A stretch of 64,000 bases of DNA from Argonema antarcticum A004/B2 (GTDB lineage Bacteria; Cyanobacteriota; Cyanobacteriia; Cyanobacteriales; Aerosakkonemataceae): assembly GCF_023333585.1 (NCBI RefSeq), contig NZ_JAIQZN010000037.1:1-64000 (forward strand), read 5' to 3'. The position numbers and the translations under genes were made by a program. The first letter of the stretch is position 1. Every line of letters begins with the position of its first letter. This document shows, in pieces, positions 1 to 7,862 of the stretch. The notes below the pieces were generated by a model. It had not been told where the DNA came from. It saw nothing but the letters and a program-made list of their open reading frames with translations, and ran no database searches.

Positions 1-76
1 CCCCTTGTCCCCCTTGTCCTCCTTGTCCCCCTTGTCCCCCTTGTCCCCTACATCACCAACGGGTTTTGACCACACC
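1..76. repeat. Dispersed GGTGTGGTC/GACCACACC element, partial copy
   Basis: C-rich tandem CCCCCTTGTC units run into ACATCACCAACGGGTTTTGACCACACC, ending at 76. The same right end occurs at 18196 and 38414, where the matching left end GGTGTGGTC is also present. The left half of this copy lies outside the window. A short reading frame over this stretch is low-complexity and is not treated as a gene. Confidence 0.75.
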
Positions 77-210
77 CGCCGTGCTTCGGTTTTAGTACAA
101 ACACAGTCACGGTTTTGCCCCCTAGCCCCATATTTGGGGGCTGTAAGTCCTAGATTAGTGGAGCAGGTCAAGCTAAGATCGAAGCAAAATAGAAGCGTCC
201 TATAACTTGT

Positions 211-1749
211 ATGGCAGAAGTGAAAGACTCTCTAGCTCAGCATTACCACGAGCGAACTAAATATGACCCCCAGACTATAGCTAGCAAGAGTCAGGGGTTG
301 GATTGGTCGCGTCAGCCGGTGCCATTCAAGGAATACAAAATTGGCACTTCCTTTGACCTCAAACCCTATCTGAAAGAAGATTCAGAAGGGTTTGCGGGAG
401 AGGAAGCGGCGGCGTGGTGGCGGCGTCTGTCTCGGTTGCTGTTTTGCAGTTACGGTTTGACGGCGAAAATGCCGACGATGATGGGAGATGCGATGTATCT
501 GAGGGCTGCGCCTTCTGCTGGTGGATTGTATCCGGCTGAGGTGTATTTGATTTCTCGCGGCACACCGCTACTGCCGCCGGGATTGTATAATTACCAGCCC
601 AAGACTCATTCGCTGATTCATTTTTGGGAAAATGAGGTTTGGAAGGGTCTGCAAGATGCTTGTTTCTGGCACCCAGTTTTAGATAGCACTCAGATGGCGA
701 TCGTGACTACAGCGATTTTCTATCGATCGTACTGGCGCTATCAAGACCGAGCTTATCGGCGGATTTATCTCGATACGGGTCATCTACTGGGTAATATTGA
801 GTTAGCCTGCGCTATGAATGACTATCGCTCTCATTTGATGGGGGGATTTGCGGATGAGGCTGTCGATCGCTTGCTTTACTTGGATTCTGAGCAAGAAGGG
901 ACTATTGCAGTGATTCCCTTGGCAGACTTGCTGGATCTGAAGCAAAATTTACCCCTAGCTTCAACGGTGTTGCCTTCTGAGACTCAGACAAATTATCCTT
1001 TCTTACGGGATGGGGAACTGCTGGGATATTTCCATCGCGCTACGCAGATCGAGTTGTCGAAGCCGCCAAAGAAGATCGACATTGCTGCGGAAACATCGCT
1101 GGAGGATAAGTACAATTTTCCCTTCTGTCTGAAAGTTTCTACTGCTACGGCGCCGATCCATTGGGGAGAAAACCTGGAAGGACTTGAGGACACGATTCTC
1201 AGGCGTCGTTCCACTCGTGCTTATAGCGGTGCAAATCTGAGTTTGGATGAACTGAAAGCTTTACTTGATTTTACATACCAACCTTTGCACTATATCGACC
1301 AGGATTTGGATGGTTCTCCAGATTATTTCGATTTGAGTTTAATCGAGACATTTATCGCTGTGTCTGGGGTGGATGGGTTGGAGGATGGCTGCTATTATTA
1401 CGCACCAGTAGCCCAAGAATTACGACAGATTCGCTTTAAAAACTTCCGGCAGGAGTTGCATTACCTGTGCTTGGGACAGGAACTGGGGCGCGATGCGGGG
1501 GCGGTGCTGTTCCACACGGCTGATTTGAAAACGTCTGTGGCGAAGTATGGCGATCGCGTCTATCGTTATCTTCACATGGATGCCGGTCATTTGGGCCAAA
1601 GGCTGAATTTAGCTGCGATCGGCCTCAATTTGGGCGTTAGCGGCATTGGTGGTTTTTTTGATGAGCAAGTGAATGAAGTTTTGGGCATCCCCGCTGATGA
1701 AGCCGTTCTGTATATCACTACTTTGGGGCGTCCGCGATCGCAAAACTGA
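211..1749 (+). CDS. SagB/ThcOx-family dehydrogenase (double nitroreductase fold)
   Basis: 512-residue FMN-dependent oxidoreductase of the SagB/ThcOx type. Two nitroreductase-like halves are visible. The first holds the segment around GDAMYLRAAPSAGGLYPAE (about residues 91-109). The second starts around TILRRRSTRAYSGANLS (about 329-345) and contains HMDAGHLGQRLNLAA near residue 455. Family members oxidise azolines to azoles in peptide natural products, but cyanobacteria carry many stand-alone copies. No cyclodehydratase or precursor peptide is adjacent, so the substrate is unknown. The start at 211 is ATG with no clear ribosome binding site. Confidence 0.85.
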   Translation: MAEVKDSLAQHYHERTKYDPQTIASKSQGLDWSRQPVPFKEYKIGTSFDLKPYLKEDSEGFAGEEAAAWWRRLSRLLFCSYGLTAKMPTMMGDAMYLRAAPSAGGLYPAEVYLISRGTPLLPPGLYNYQPKTHSLIHFWENEVWKGLQDACFWHPVLDSTQMAIVTTAIFYRSYWRYQDRAYRRIYLDTGHLLGNIELACAMNDYRSHLMGGFADEAVDRLLYLDSEQEGTIAVIPLADLLDLKQNLPLASTVLPSETQTNYPFLRDGELLGYFHRATQIELSKPPKKIDIAAETSLEDKYNFPFCLKVSTATAPIHWGENLEGLEDTILRRRSTRAYSGANLSLDELKALLDFTYQPLHYIDQDLDGSPDYFDLSLIETFIAVSGVDGLEDGCYYYAPVAQELRQIRFKNFRQELHYLCLGQELGRDAGAVLFHTADLKTSVAKYGDRVYRYLHMDAGHLGQRLNLAAIGLNLGVSGIGGFFDEQVNEVLGIPADEAVLYITTLGRPRSQN

Positions 1750-2022
1750 TTTTCCCGCTCAAAGAATATGTATGAAGCAGCAGAGGGGAGGGGGTAAGAG
1801 GGGAAAAATAATCATAGATAATCTTCTGGCCCGAAAGGAGTAACTATAGCTAGCTAGCCAAGCCATCTGAGTATGTCAACAGCAATTTTGCGTAAATTTT
1901 GGAAAATGCGATAATAAAACCAGGGGAAGTGGGTAAGTTCTATTTAACCAAAGAGTTATTAGACTCTCGATAGACTACGCCTTGCTCTTTATGATTGGAA
2001 CTGAGTAACCAAGTAGCGAATT

Positions 2023-2388
2023 ATGAGCAAAGTTCTGGTTGTGGAAGACAGTCTAACGCAACGGGAGATGATCTCAACTCTCCTGAAAAAAATTGGGCTG
2101 AAAGTTACAGTGGCTTGTGATGGTGTCGAAGCAATGGAACAAATTCAGGCGAATTGTCCCGATCTAGTCGTTCTGGACATTATTATGCCGCGTATGAACG
2201 GCTACGAAGTTTGCCGCAAGATCAAGTCTGACTCCAAAACCCAGAATCTAGCTGTGGTAATGTGTTCGGCTAAGAAGGAAGAGTTCGATCGCTATTGGGG
2301 GATGAAACAAGGTGCAGATGCCTATATCGCTAAGCCTTTTCACCCTCAAGAGTTACTTGGGACGGTGAAACAACTCTTACGCGGGTAG
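2023..2388 (+). CDS. Single-domain response regulator (CheY/PilH-like)
   Basis: 121 residues forming one receiver domain and nothing else. The expected residues are present: acidic pair E8/D9, phospho-acceptor D52 (LVVLDIIMP), S82 and K104 (AKPF). It should be phosphorylated by a histidine kinase and act by protein contact, since there is no output domain. Cyanobacterial PilH/PixH-like regulators look like this. No kinase gene is adjacent, so its partner is unknown. It starts with ATG and is followed 42 bases later by a Uma2-family gene. Confidence 0.9.
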   Translation: MSKVLVVEDSLTQREMISTLLKKIGLKVTVACDGVEAMEQIQANCPDLVVLDIIMPRMNGYEVCRKIKSDSKTQNLAVVMCSAKKEEFDRYWGMKQGADAYIAKPFHPQELLGTVKQLLRG

Positions 2389-2430
2389 AGGCAAGAAATA
2401 AACTTGAATGTAGAATCATGAGCAGCAAAC

Positions 2431-3042
2431 ATGATAGTTCAATCACCACCGAAACTTATAACTGTCGATGAGTTTATTACGCATTATGGCAATAACTCTC
2501 GCTATGAGTTAATTGATGGGGAGTTAATTGACATGGAACCGACTGGACCCCACGAACAAGTAGCAGCCTTTATTGGGCGAAAGCTAAATGTGGAGATTGA
2601 CCGCGAGGATATGGCTTACTTTATCCCACACCGATGTCTCATCAAACTTTTAGGGGCGGAAACTGCTTTTCGTCCTGATGTGATTGTTTTAGATAAAACT
2701 CGATTAGTAAATGAACCGTTGTGGCAACAAGAACCCGTGATTACTTTGGGGGCTTCAATCAAACTTGTGGTAGAAGTTGTCAGCACAAACTGGCAAAACG
2801 ATTATGCCCGAAAGGTCGAGGACTATGCCATGTTAGGTTTGCCTGAATATTGGATTGTGGATTATCTTGGTATTGGTGGGAGAGAATATATTGGCAAACC
2901 TAAACAGCCAACCATTACAATTTGTACTTTGGTCGAGGATGAGTATCAAAAACAATTATTCCGAAGTGGCGATTTGGTTGTTTCCTCAATCTTTCCAGAC
3001 CTGCGACTGGCGGCAAAACAAGTCTTCGTGGCAGGACAGTAA
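2431..3042 (+). CDS. Uma2-family endonuclease-like protein (DUF820)
   Basis: 203 residues with the usual Uma2 layout: an N-terminal helix-strand unit (TVDEFITHYGNNSRYELIDG), then the PD-(D/E)XK-like core with FRPDVIVLD (about residues 89-97), LVVEVVS (about 112-118) and YWIVD (about 140-144). These proteins are very abundant in cyanobacteria and their function is not settled. Start is ATG at 2431; the ATG at 2418 is in another frame. A second paralogue is at 56864-57430. Confidence 0.85.
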   Translation: MIVQSPPKLITVDEFITHYGNNSRYELIDGELIDMEPTGPHEQVAAFIGRKLNVEIDREDMAYFIPHRCLIKLLGAETAFRPDVIVLDKTRLVNEPLWQQEPVITLGASIKLVVEVVSTNWQNDYARKVEDYAMLGLPEYWIVDYLGIGGREYIGKPKQPTITICTLVEDEYQKQLFRSGDLVVSSIFPDLRLAAKQVFVAGQ

Positions 3043-3048
3043 GAGCTA

Positions 3049-3176
3049 TAGCTAGGGGCTAGGGGCTAGGGGCTAGGGACTAGGGAAGAGGTAAGAGGTA
3101 AGAGGTAAGCTGCTACGCATTTAATTTGTATGTTTAGCGGGAGTGGGAGAGTGGGGGAGTGGGGGAGTGGGAGAGG
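3049..3176. repeat. Short tandem repeats downstream of the Uma2 gene
   Basis: Three runs follow one another: about four units of GGGGCTA, three units of AGAGGTA and, near 3138-3176, GTGGGGGA-type units. They resemble the short tandemly repeated sequences typical of filamentous cyanobacteria. The CTAGGGG run reappears in inverted orientation at about 4867-4884. Confidence 0.8.
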
Positions 3177-3328
3177 AATTGAAGGTTTGATTGCCGGATT
3201 AGAAATATCCGAATTAGATGCGTGTTAGCTTAAGAGGGTTGCGGAGTAAGGGATGGAAGAACCAAAGGTAAGAGTTGGAGTTGTCCTAACCAACTTTCGT
3301 CGGTTGCTATATCCTTATTAGTACTGCT

Positions 3329-4723
3329 CTATTTCCCAATACAAAAACGGCTGAAAATTCGGTCAAGTACTGATTCTGTAACTTCTTCGCCAGTGATTTC
3401 TCCTAGTGCTTGAATAGCACCGCGAAGGTCAATTGTCCAGAAATCTAAGGGGAATTGGTCATCAATTGTTTTTTGCACTTGTTGTAATGATATTTTTGCT
3501 TGTGTCAGTGCTGCTGATTGACGTTGATTAATTGCTAAATCTAAATCTGCTGCTTGGAGGTTGCCTGCATGAACGGCTTCTAGGATAGCAGTTTCTAAAT
3601 CTTCAATCCCCTGATTGCGGGCGGCTACTGTGAGGATTTGGGATTTGGGATTTGGGATTTGGGATTGAAGAAGTTTCAATTTATCTTGTTCTAATAAATC
3701 GATTTTGTTGATGACTAAAATAACAGGACGATGTTTGACTTGTGTATAGATTTCCTCATCATCTGGCGTCCAACCAGCTTGGGCGTCTATGGTAAGTAAT
3801 ACTAGATCGGCATTATGGGCGACATTGCGCGATCGCTCTACGCCGATCTTTTCCACTACATCCACGGTTTCCCGAATCCCTGCTGTATCAAGTACTTGCA
3901 CGGGGATTCCGCCCACCACCAGGGTCGATTCTACAACGTCGCGGGTGGTGCCGGGAAGGTCGGTGACGATCGCGCGATCGCTCCTACTCCAAGCATTCAG
4001 CAAACTCGATTTTCCCACGTTCGGACGCCCGACGATTGCCACTTTCAACCCGGTACGCAGCAGTTCTCCCTTGTCGGCAGTTGCTAAAATGCGAGTTACT
4101 TCTGCCAAAACTTGCTCAATTTGCGCTTTCACCACTTTCTCATCCAGTGGCGGCAAATCTTCCTCAAAGTCAATTCTGGCTTCAATTTCTGCCAATATAT
4201 CCAAACAGGTGACACGCAACTGCCGAATTGGTTGGCGCAATTTCCCCTGTAATCCAGCTAAGGCTAATTGTGCCGCTTGGGGCGATTTAGCACCCACCAA
4301 ATCGGCTATACTTTCTGCCTGAGTTAAATCTAGACGCCCGTTTAAGAAGGCTCGCAGGGTAAATTCTCCCGGTTGTGCCAGTCTAGCACCCTGTTCTATA
4401 CACAGTTGCAATACCTGCTGCACGGCCATGATGCCGCCGTGACAGTGGAACTCTATCACATCTTCGCGGGTGTAGGAACGCGGGGCTTTCATGATCAGCA
4501 ACAGCGCTTCATCGACTAGCTGTTGCGTCTGGGGATGGCGGATATAGCCATAGAGTATGCGGTGAGTTTCCCAGGGTTGACGCCCTGGCGCGTGGAAGAG
4601 GGTTTTGGCAATGTCGATCGCTTCTGAACCTGACACGCGCACAATGCCCACGCTGCCCTGTTGGGGGACAATTGCTGTGGCTAGAGCTGCGATCGTTGTG
4701 CCTGTTGCCAATGTCTGAGACAT
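3329..4723 (-). CDS. mnmE: tRNA modification GTPase MnmE
   Basis: 464-residue GTPase that, with MnmG, modifies the wobble uridine of certain tRNAs. An N-terminal tetrahydrofolate-binding domain is followed by a helical domain with an inserted G domain. P-loop GRPNVGKSS is at 232-240, DTAG at 279-282, NKID at 339-342, and the C-terminal FCIGK (460-464) with the essential Cys is intact. Residues about 353-363 ([11 protein letters not shown]) are encoded by a GGGATTT tandem repeat and look like an in-frame insertion between G4 and G5. Start is ATG at 4723. Confidence 0.97.
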   Translation of the reverse strand: MSQTLATGTTIAALATAIVPQQGSVGIVRVSGSEAIDIAKTLFHAPGRQPWETHRILYGYIRHPQTQQLVDEALLLIMKAPRSYTREDVIEFHCHGGIMAVQQVLQLCIEQGARLAQPGEFTLRAFLNGRLDLTQAESIADLVGAKSPQAAQLALAGLQGKLRQPIRQLRVTCLDILAEIEARIDFEEDLPPLDEKVVKAQIEQVLAEVTRILATADKGELLRTGLKVAIVGRPNVGKSSLLNAWSRSDRAIVTDLPGTTRDVVESTLVVGGIPVQVLDTAGIRETVDVVEKIGVERSRNVAHNADLVLLTIDAQAGWTPDDEEIYTQVKHRPVILVINKIDLLEQDKLKLLQSQIPNPKSQILTVAARNQGIEDLETAILEAVHAGNLQAADLDLAINQRQSAALTQAKISLQQVQKTIDDQFPLDFWTIDLRGAIQALGEITGEEVTESVLDRIFSRFCIGK

Positions 4724-4891
4724 TTTATCGGATTTTAGATTTTAGATTGCAGATTTCAAATTTAAAATTTTAGATTCTCAAAACCGTTTTGGCGCTAAGA
4801 TGCCATGCAAGTATAGCAACCGATGAGTCAGTTAGGACGTTCTTAATTCCTGAAACCCTTGATTTTAGCCCCTAGCCCCTAGCTATATTTG
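4724..4891. other. Repeat-rich spacer upstream of mnmE
   Basis: It opens with AT-rich TTTAGATT/AAATTT units common in cyanobacterial spacers. Around 4813-4838 lies TATAGCAACCGA...GTTAGGAC, whose reverse complement, with a few changes, occurs at about 3284-3312, so mnmE is flanked by this inverted pair. No gene is visible here. Confidence 0.5.
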
Positions 4892-4917
4892 CCAATTTTT
4901 ATCTTTTGCCTTTGACC
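4892..4917 (-). pseudogene. 3' end of disrupted HTH gene (distal remnant)
   Basis: On the minus strand this reads Val-Lys-Gly-Lys-Arg-stop, with stop TAA at 4901-4899. This matches the last five codons and the 3' flank of the intact HTH gene at 6533-6880. Together with the 5' remnant at 6301-6398 it brackets the TnpB element. About two thirds of the gene is missing between the two remnants. The match is short, so the call depends on the flanking context. Confidence 0.55.
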
Positions 4918-4919
4918 GA

Positions 4920-6300
4920 AAAACGAGCTTTAGCCCCCGGCTTTAGACGTGGGGATGCAAGCGATTCGCGGTTTTAACCGCAGTCAAATATTACATTTTG
5001 TTACTAAACTATTAATTTTACGCTGTTCATGTCAGATTAAGGATAGGCAACAAAGGTCGAAACATGATAGTCTACGAGTTCAAACTCAAAGGAAAAGAAC
5101 AGCAATATCAAGCCGTTGATGATGCGATCCGCACATCGCAATTCATCAGAAACAAATGTTTGCGTTTCTGGATGGATAATAAAGGCATAAACAAATATGA
5201 CAACCGTGCTTATACGGCGGTATTAGCTAAAGAATTTCCCTTTGCGAATGAACTTAATTCGACGGCTAGACAATCTTCTGCCGAACGTTGTTGGTCAGGG
5301 ATTAATAGATTCTTTGAGAACTGCAAAAAGAAGATTGCAGGTAAAAAAGGATTCCCTAGATTCAAGAAGAATCAACGTTCTGTGGAATATAAAAAGTCAG
5401 GATGGAAGCTTTCTGAGGACAGGAAGAGGATAACTTTTACTGATAAAAAAGGGATTGGTAGTGTTAAACTCGTCGGCACTTACGACCTACACTTTTACCA
5501 AGTTGAACAAATTCAACGAGTAAGACTGGTTAAAAAAGCCGATGGCTATTATTGTCAATTCTGTATCCAAGTAGAAGTTAAACAGACTTTACAACCTACG
5601 GGTAGAGCAATTGGTATAGATGTGGGATTGAACCATTTCTATACTGATAGCCAAGGTGAGAAGGTTGACAACCCACGATTTCTAAGAAAGTCGGAGAAGA
5701 AATTAAAGAAAGCACAACGTCAAGTTTCTCAAAAGGTTAAAGGCTCAAATAATAGAAAGAAAGCTATTAACCATTTAGGTAGAACGCACTTAAAAGTATC
5801 ACGCCAGCGTAAAGATTTTGCTGTGAAATTAGCTTTCCGGCGTAGTGATGTCTAATGACATCGTGGCGGTGGAGGACTTAAAGGTGCGAAACATGGTGAG
5901 AAATCATTGTTTAGCTAAATCAATTAGTGATGCCGCTTGGTCACAATTTAGGGAGTGGCTGCAGTATTTTGCGCTTAAGTTTGGCAAGATTGTTGTAGCC
6001 GTTCCGACTCATTTCACGAGCCAGAATTGTTCTGGTTGTGGAGAAGTTGTGAAAAAATCCCTATCTATTCGCACCCACGTTTGTAAATGTGGGGTCGTTT
6101 TAGATAGGGATGAAAATGCCGCAATTAATATTTTAATTAAGGCATTAAGATTGCTTGGTTATGTTTCAAATACGGTAGGGCATACCGAAATTAACGCTTG
6201 TGGAGAGATGATCCTCTACTTAAATCTGGAAACAGCGTTTAAGCAAGATTGCTCATTGAAGCAAGAATCCCCGTCCCTTTAGGGCTGGGGAGTGTCAAGC
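4920..6300 (+). mobile_element. IS200/IS605-superfamily element with lone tnpB
   Basis: The left part carries a GC-rich stem-type sequence (GCCCCCGGC...GTGGGG, about 4934-4955). The right end, about 6268-6298, has CCCCGTCCCTTTAGGGCTGGGGAGTGTC in broken form, the usual hairpin end of lone-tnpB elements. No tnpA is present, so it could only move with help from elsewhere. In such elements the 3' end of tnpB plus the right end encodes the guide (omega) RNA. The element sits within a degenerate HTH gene copy. Exact ends are estimates. Confidence 0.75.
5064..6282 (+). pseudogene. tnpB: TnpB RNA-guided nuclease, frameshifted
   Basis: Two overlapping frames (5064-5855 and 5845-6282) make one TnpB. 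The first has the helical N-terminus and the first RuvC Asp (GIDVGLN, D186). The second has the RuvC Glu (VAVEDL), a Cys4 zinc finger (CSGC...CKC) and the last RuvC Asp in LDRDENAA. The frame changes between about 5836 and 5850; dropping one base near 5839 restores LA-x-GVVMSNDIVAVEDL, the family sequence. As it stands the protein would stop before the catalytic Glu, so it is probably inactive. A sequencing error or recoding is not excluded. Confidence 0.85.
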
Positions 6301-6398
6301 AGAATATCTCCCACACGCAGGACTCCCTGTGAGTTGAATCGATACCGACCTGAACTTTGCCTCACTTGACTCTTGGCCACAGTCTCTAACTAAATCAA
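6301..6398 (-). pseudogene. 5' part of disrupted HTH gene (proximal remnant)
   Basis: Read from 6398 downward, this aligns with codons 1-33 of the intact gene at 6533-6880, including SSGRYRFNSQGVLRVGDIL. It begins with TTG like its paralogue but has TAG as the third codon. It ends exactly where the TnpB element's right end begins. About 25 bases of upstream sequence are also conserved between the two copies, so the duplication included part of the promoter region. Confidence 0.8.
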
Positions 6399-6450
6399 AG
6401 TAGGGTTATTTAACTTATTTATTCATTTTAGATCAATGAGACATTTACGT

Positions 6451-6468
6451 TATACAGCATACTGTATA
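6451..6468. promoter_or_regulatory. Inverted repeat TATACAG-n4-CTGTATA
   Basis: Perfect 7-base arms with a 4-base centre, placed upstream of the dead HTH copy, where an operator could sit. No regulator can be assigned. Confidence 0.35.
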
Positions 6469-6484
6469 CAAGATATTTTTAACG

Positions 6485-6510
6485 TGGCCAAGTGCGATCG
6501 CACTTGGCCA
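6485..6510. repeat. Perfect 26-base palindrome centred on HIP1
   Basis: TGGCCAAGT-GCGATCGC-ACTTGGCCA, with the HIP1 octamer exactly in the middle. It lies between the 3' end of the intact HTH gene and the upstream side of the dead copy. It could act as a terminator stem or a protein-binding site, but no T-tract follows on either strand. Confidence 0.7.
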
Positions 6511-6532
6511 TTTACCAGACAATACCAATTTT

Positions 6533-6880
6533 CTATCTTTTTCCTTTGACGGCGGTGATTATTTCTTCCTTAACCAGCATTAATTCATACAATTCCCCTA
6601 GTGTATAAGTTCTACCTGTGTGGGGATTTTGGGGTTGTAGGGCTACCCGCAAGGTTTCCAGCGTATCGGCGTGAATTTTTGTTACACACCCATTTTCAAT
6701 GTCACTGGATGTGCTTGGTGGAAGTCCGCAATAATTCTGCAAGTCTTGGAGACTCCAGCGCTTGGTTTCTCTGGCATCGTGAAGAATATCTCCAACACGC
6801 AGGATTCCCTCACGGTTGAATCGATAACGACCTGAACCTTGTTCCACTCTTCGCCTGCTCCCAGTTTTAACTTTAATCAA
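6533..6880 (-). CDS. XRE-like helix-turn-helix protein
   Basis: 115-residue protein with a helix-turn-helix region at about residues 28-85 (VGDILHDARETKRWSLQDLQ..., then LPPSTSSDIENG as the likely recognition segment) and basic ends (VKTGSRRR and VKGKR). The start is TTG at 6880; the nearest upstream ATG runs into a stop after four codons. A dead copy starting with the same TTG supports this choice. It is divergently arranged with the gene at 7018, and the palindrome at 6944-6957 between them is a natural candidate for its binding site (inference). Confidence 0.75.
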   Translation of the reverse strand: MIKVKTGSRRRVEQGSGRYRFNREGILRVGDILHDARETKRWSLQDLQNYCGLPPSTSSDIENGCVTKIHADTLETLRVALQPQNPHTGRTYTLGELYELMLVKEEIITAVKGKR

Positions 6881-6931
6881 TATAGGGTCATCTAAAACTT
6901 AAGTCGATCCATTACATTCTATGTCACAAGT

Positions 6932-6961
6932 CTTGACTATTATTACGCTATAGCGTAGAAT
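6932..6961 (+). promoter_or_regulatory. Sigma70-type promoter with palindromic operator in the spacer
   Basis: TTGACT (6932-6937), an 18-base spacer and TAGAAT (6956-6961), followed about 56 bases later by the start codon at 7018. The perfect palindrome TACGCTATAGCGTA (6944-6957) fills the spacer and touches the -10 box, so a protein bound there would block RNA polymerase. Confidence 0.6.
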
Positions 6962-7017
6962 ATAAATATTCGTACTAGCAGATAAAGATAAAGGCCAGAA
7001 GGAAAAGGGAGAGCATC

Positions 7018-7452
7018 ATGTACCGCAAGAGTCAACGCCGTCTCAAAAGCCAAAGCCTGATTGCTACCGGGAAAATCAACCCGATCGAATGGTACATATC
7101 CAAAAGTGAGGCGGCTCTAGCACTCAAAGACTTCGGTATTCCCGTAAAGGAAGTGAAAAAGGTACGCTGTCTGAAGCATCAAGTCTGCGTGTCGTACTGG
7201 AACATAAACGGAAAAGTGTGCTGTTCCTTTTTCAGCTATCGGATTTTCGAGCGTTGGCAAAAGGCAGTCGAAAGGCTAATTCACAATTGCCAAATTTTCG
7301 GGGAATGGGAGAGGCTGAGAGATATTATACAGTACGATATGTTGAAATTCCCTTATCCAGTAGAGATGGCCGATCGAATTTGGGATACATTGAAAAACCG
7401 TTGGCATCAGTTGAGGACAGCTGTGCGAGTAGCGGAAGCATTAGCAGTTTGA
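7018..7452 (+). CDS. Hypothetical protein, basic, 144 residues
   Basis: I do not recognise a family. The protein starts with a strongly basic stretch (MYRKSQRRLKSQS) and has no signal peptide or membrane segment. It contains two aromatic-rich segments (VCVSYWNINGKVCCSFFSYRIFER split over about residues 61-84) that suggest a small beta sheet, followed by helices. Support for a real gene: ATG at 7018 with AAGGGAGAG about 8 bases upstream and a good promoter at 6932-6961. It is divergent from an HTH gene, so the two may form a regulated pair, possibly of toxin-antitoxin kind. That role is inference only. Confidence 0.6.
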   Translation: MYRKSQRRLKSQSLIATGKINPIEWYISKSEAALALKDFGIPVKEVKKVRCLKHQVCVSYWNINGKVCCSFFSYRIFERWQKAVERLIHNCQIFGEWERLRDIIQYDMLKFPYPVEMADRIWDTLKNRWHQLRTAVRVAEALAV

Positions 7453-7457
7453 GGCTA

Positions 7458-7847
7458 TCAACGCATCAAAGGACTACCGTGGTGATGGATTAAATACCAC
7501 TTTCCACCTATAAACTCAAAGATATTTGTCGCCATTGATTGTGCTTGGGCTTTTCTGCGATCGCTTACTTGTAAAATATTCTCGATCAGGATAACATAAG
7601 CAATATTGTTGCGAACCTCCGTTGTCACAATATCTGTTTCAATTTCTAGGTATTGAGTATTTCTAAATATTGCCTCCCAAGAGGAGCGAATGTCTTTCCA
7701 TCCTTTGAGTGCTTTGCGTCCGGGATGAATGCAAATGCTAACAGTTCCCTGCGACCAAACGGAACTCATCGCTTCCAGATCTTTTTTTTCAAAAGCTCGA
7801 TAAAAAGCTGCGTTTGCAGCTAATATTTCCGTAGCCTGGTCGGTCAT
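7458..7847 (-). CDS. NTF2-like (SnoaL/DUF4440-type) protein
   Basis: 129 residues with the cone-fold pattern of the NTF2-like superfamily: an N-terminal helix pair (ANAAFYRAFEKKDLEAMSSVW, about 10-30), HPGRKALKGWKDIRSSWEAIF (about 41-61), and the curved strands ending in GKWYLIHHHGSPL (about 114-126). Members include ketosteroid isomerase-like enzymes and binding proteins, so no specific reaction can be named. Start ATG at 7847 with GAGGT eight bases upstream. It is 15 bases downstream of the M28 peptidase gene and likely co-transcribed with it. Confidence 0.8.
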   Translation of the reverse strand: MTDQATEILAANAAFYRAFEKKDLEAMSSVWSQGTVSICIHPGRKALKGWKDIRSSWEAIFRNTQYLEIETDIVTTEVRNNIAYVILIENILQVSDRRKAQAQSMATNIFEFIGGKWYLIHHHGSPLMR

Positions 7848-7862
7848 TTTTTTTACCTCGAT

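Noticed and set aside
5..205. Short Ser/Pro/Leu-rich reading frame at the window start
   Set aside because: It is a translation of the CCCCCTTGTC repeat and the GACCACACC element end, with no ribosome binding site or family.
211..1749. Azole-modified peptide (SagBCD-type) biosynthesis cluster
   Set aside because: Only the SagB-like oxidoreductase is present; no YcaO cyclodehydratase or precursor peptide was seen nearby.
3789..4322. Plus-strand frame of 177 codons within mnmE
   Set aside because: It is antisense to the conserved MnmE GTPase domain and has no recognisable domain.
7218..7493. Second plus-strand frame overlapping the gene at 7018
   Set aside because: The frame from 7018 has the promoter, ribosome binding site and ATG; the other has none and runs into the convergent gene.
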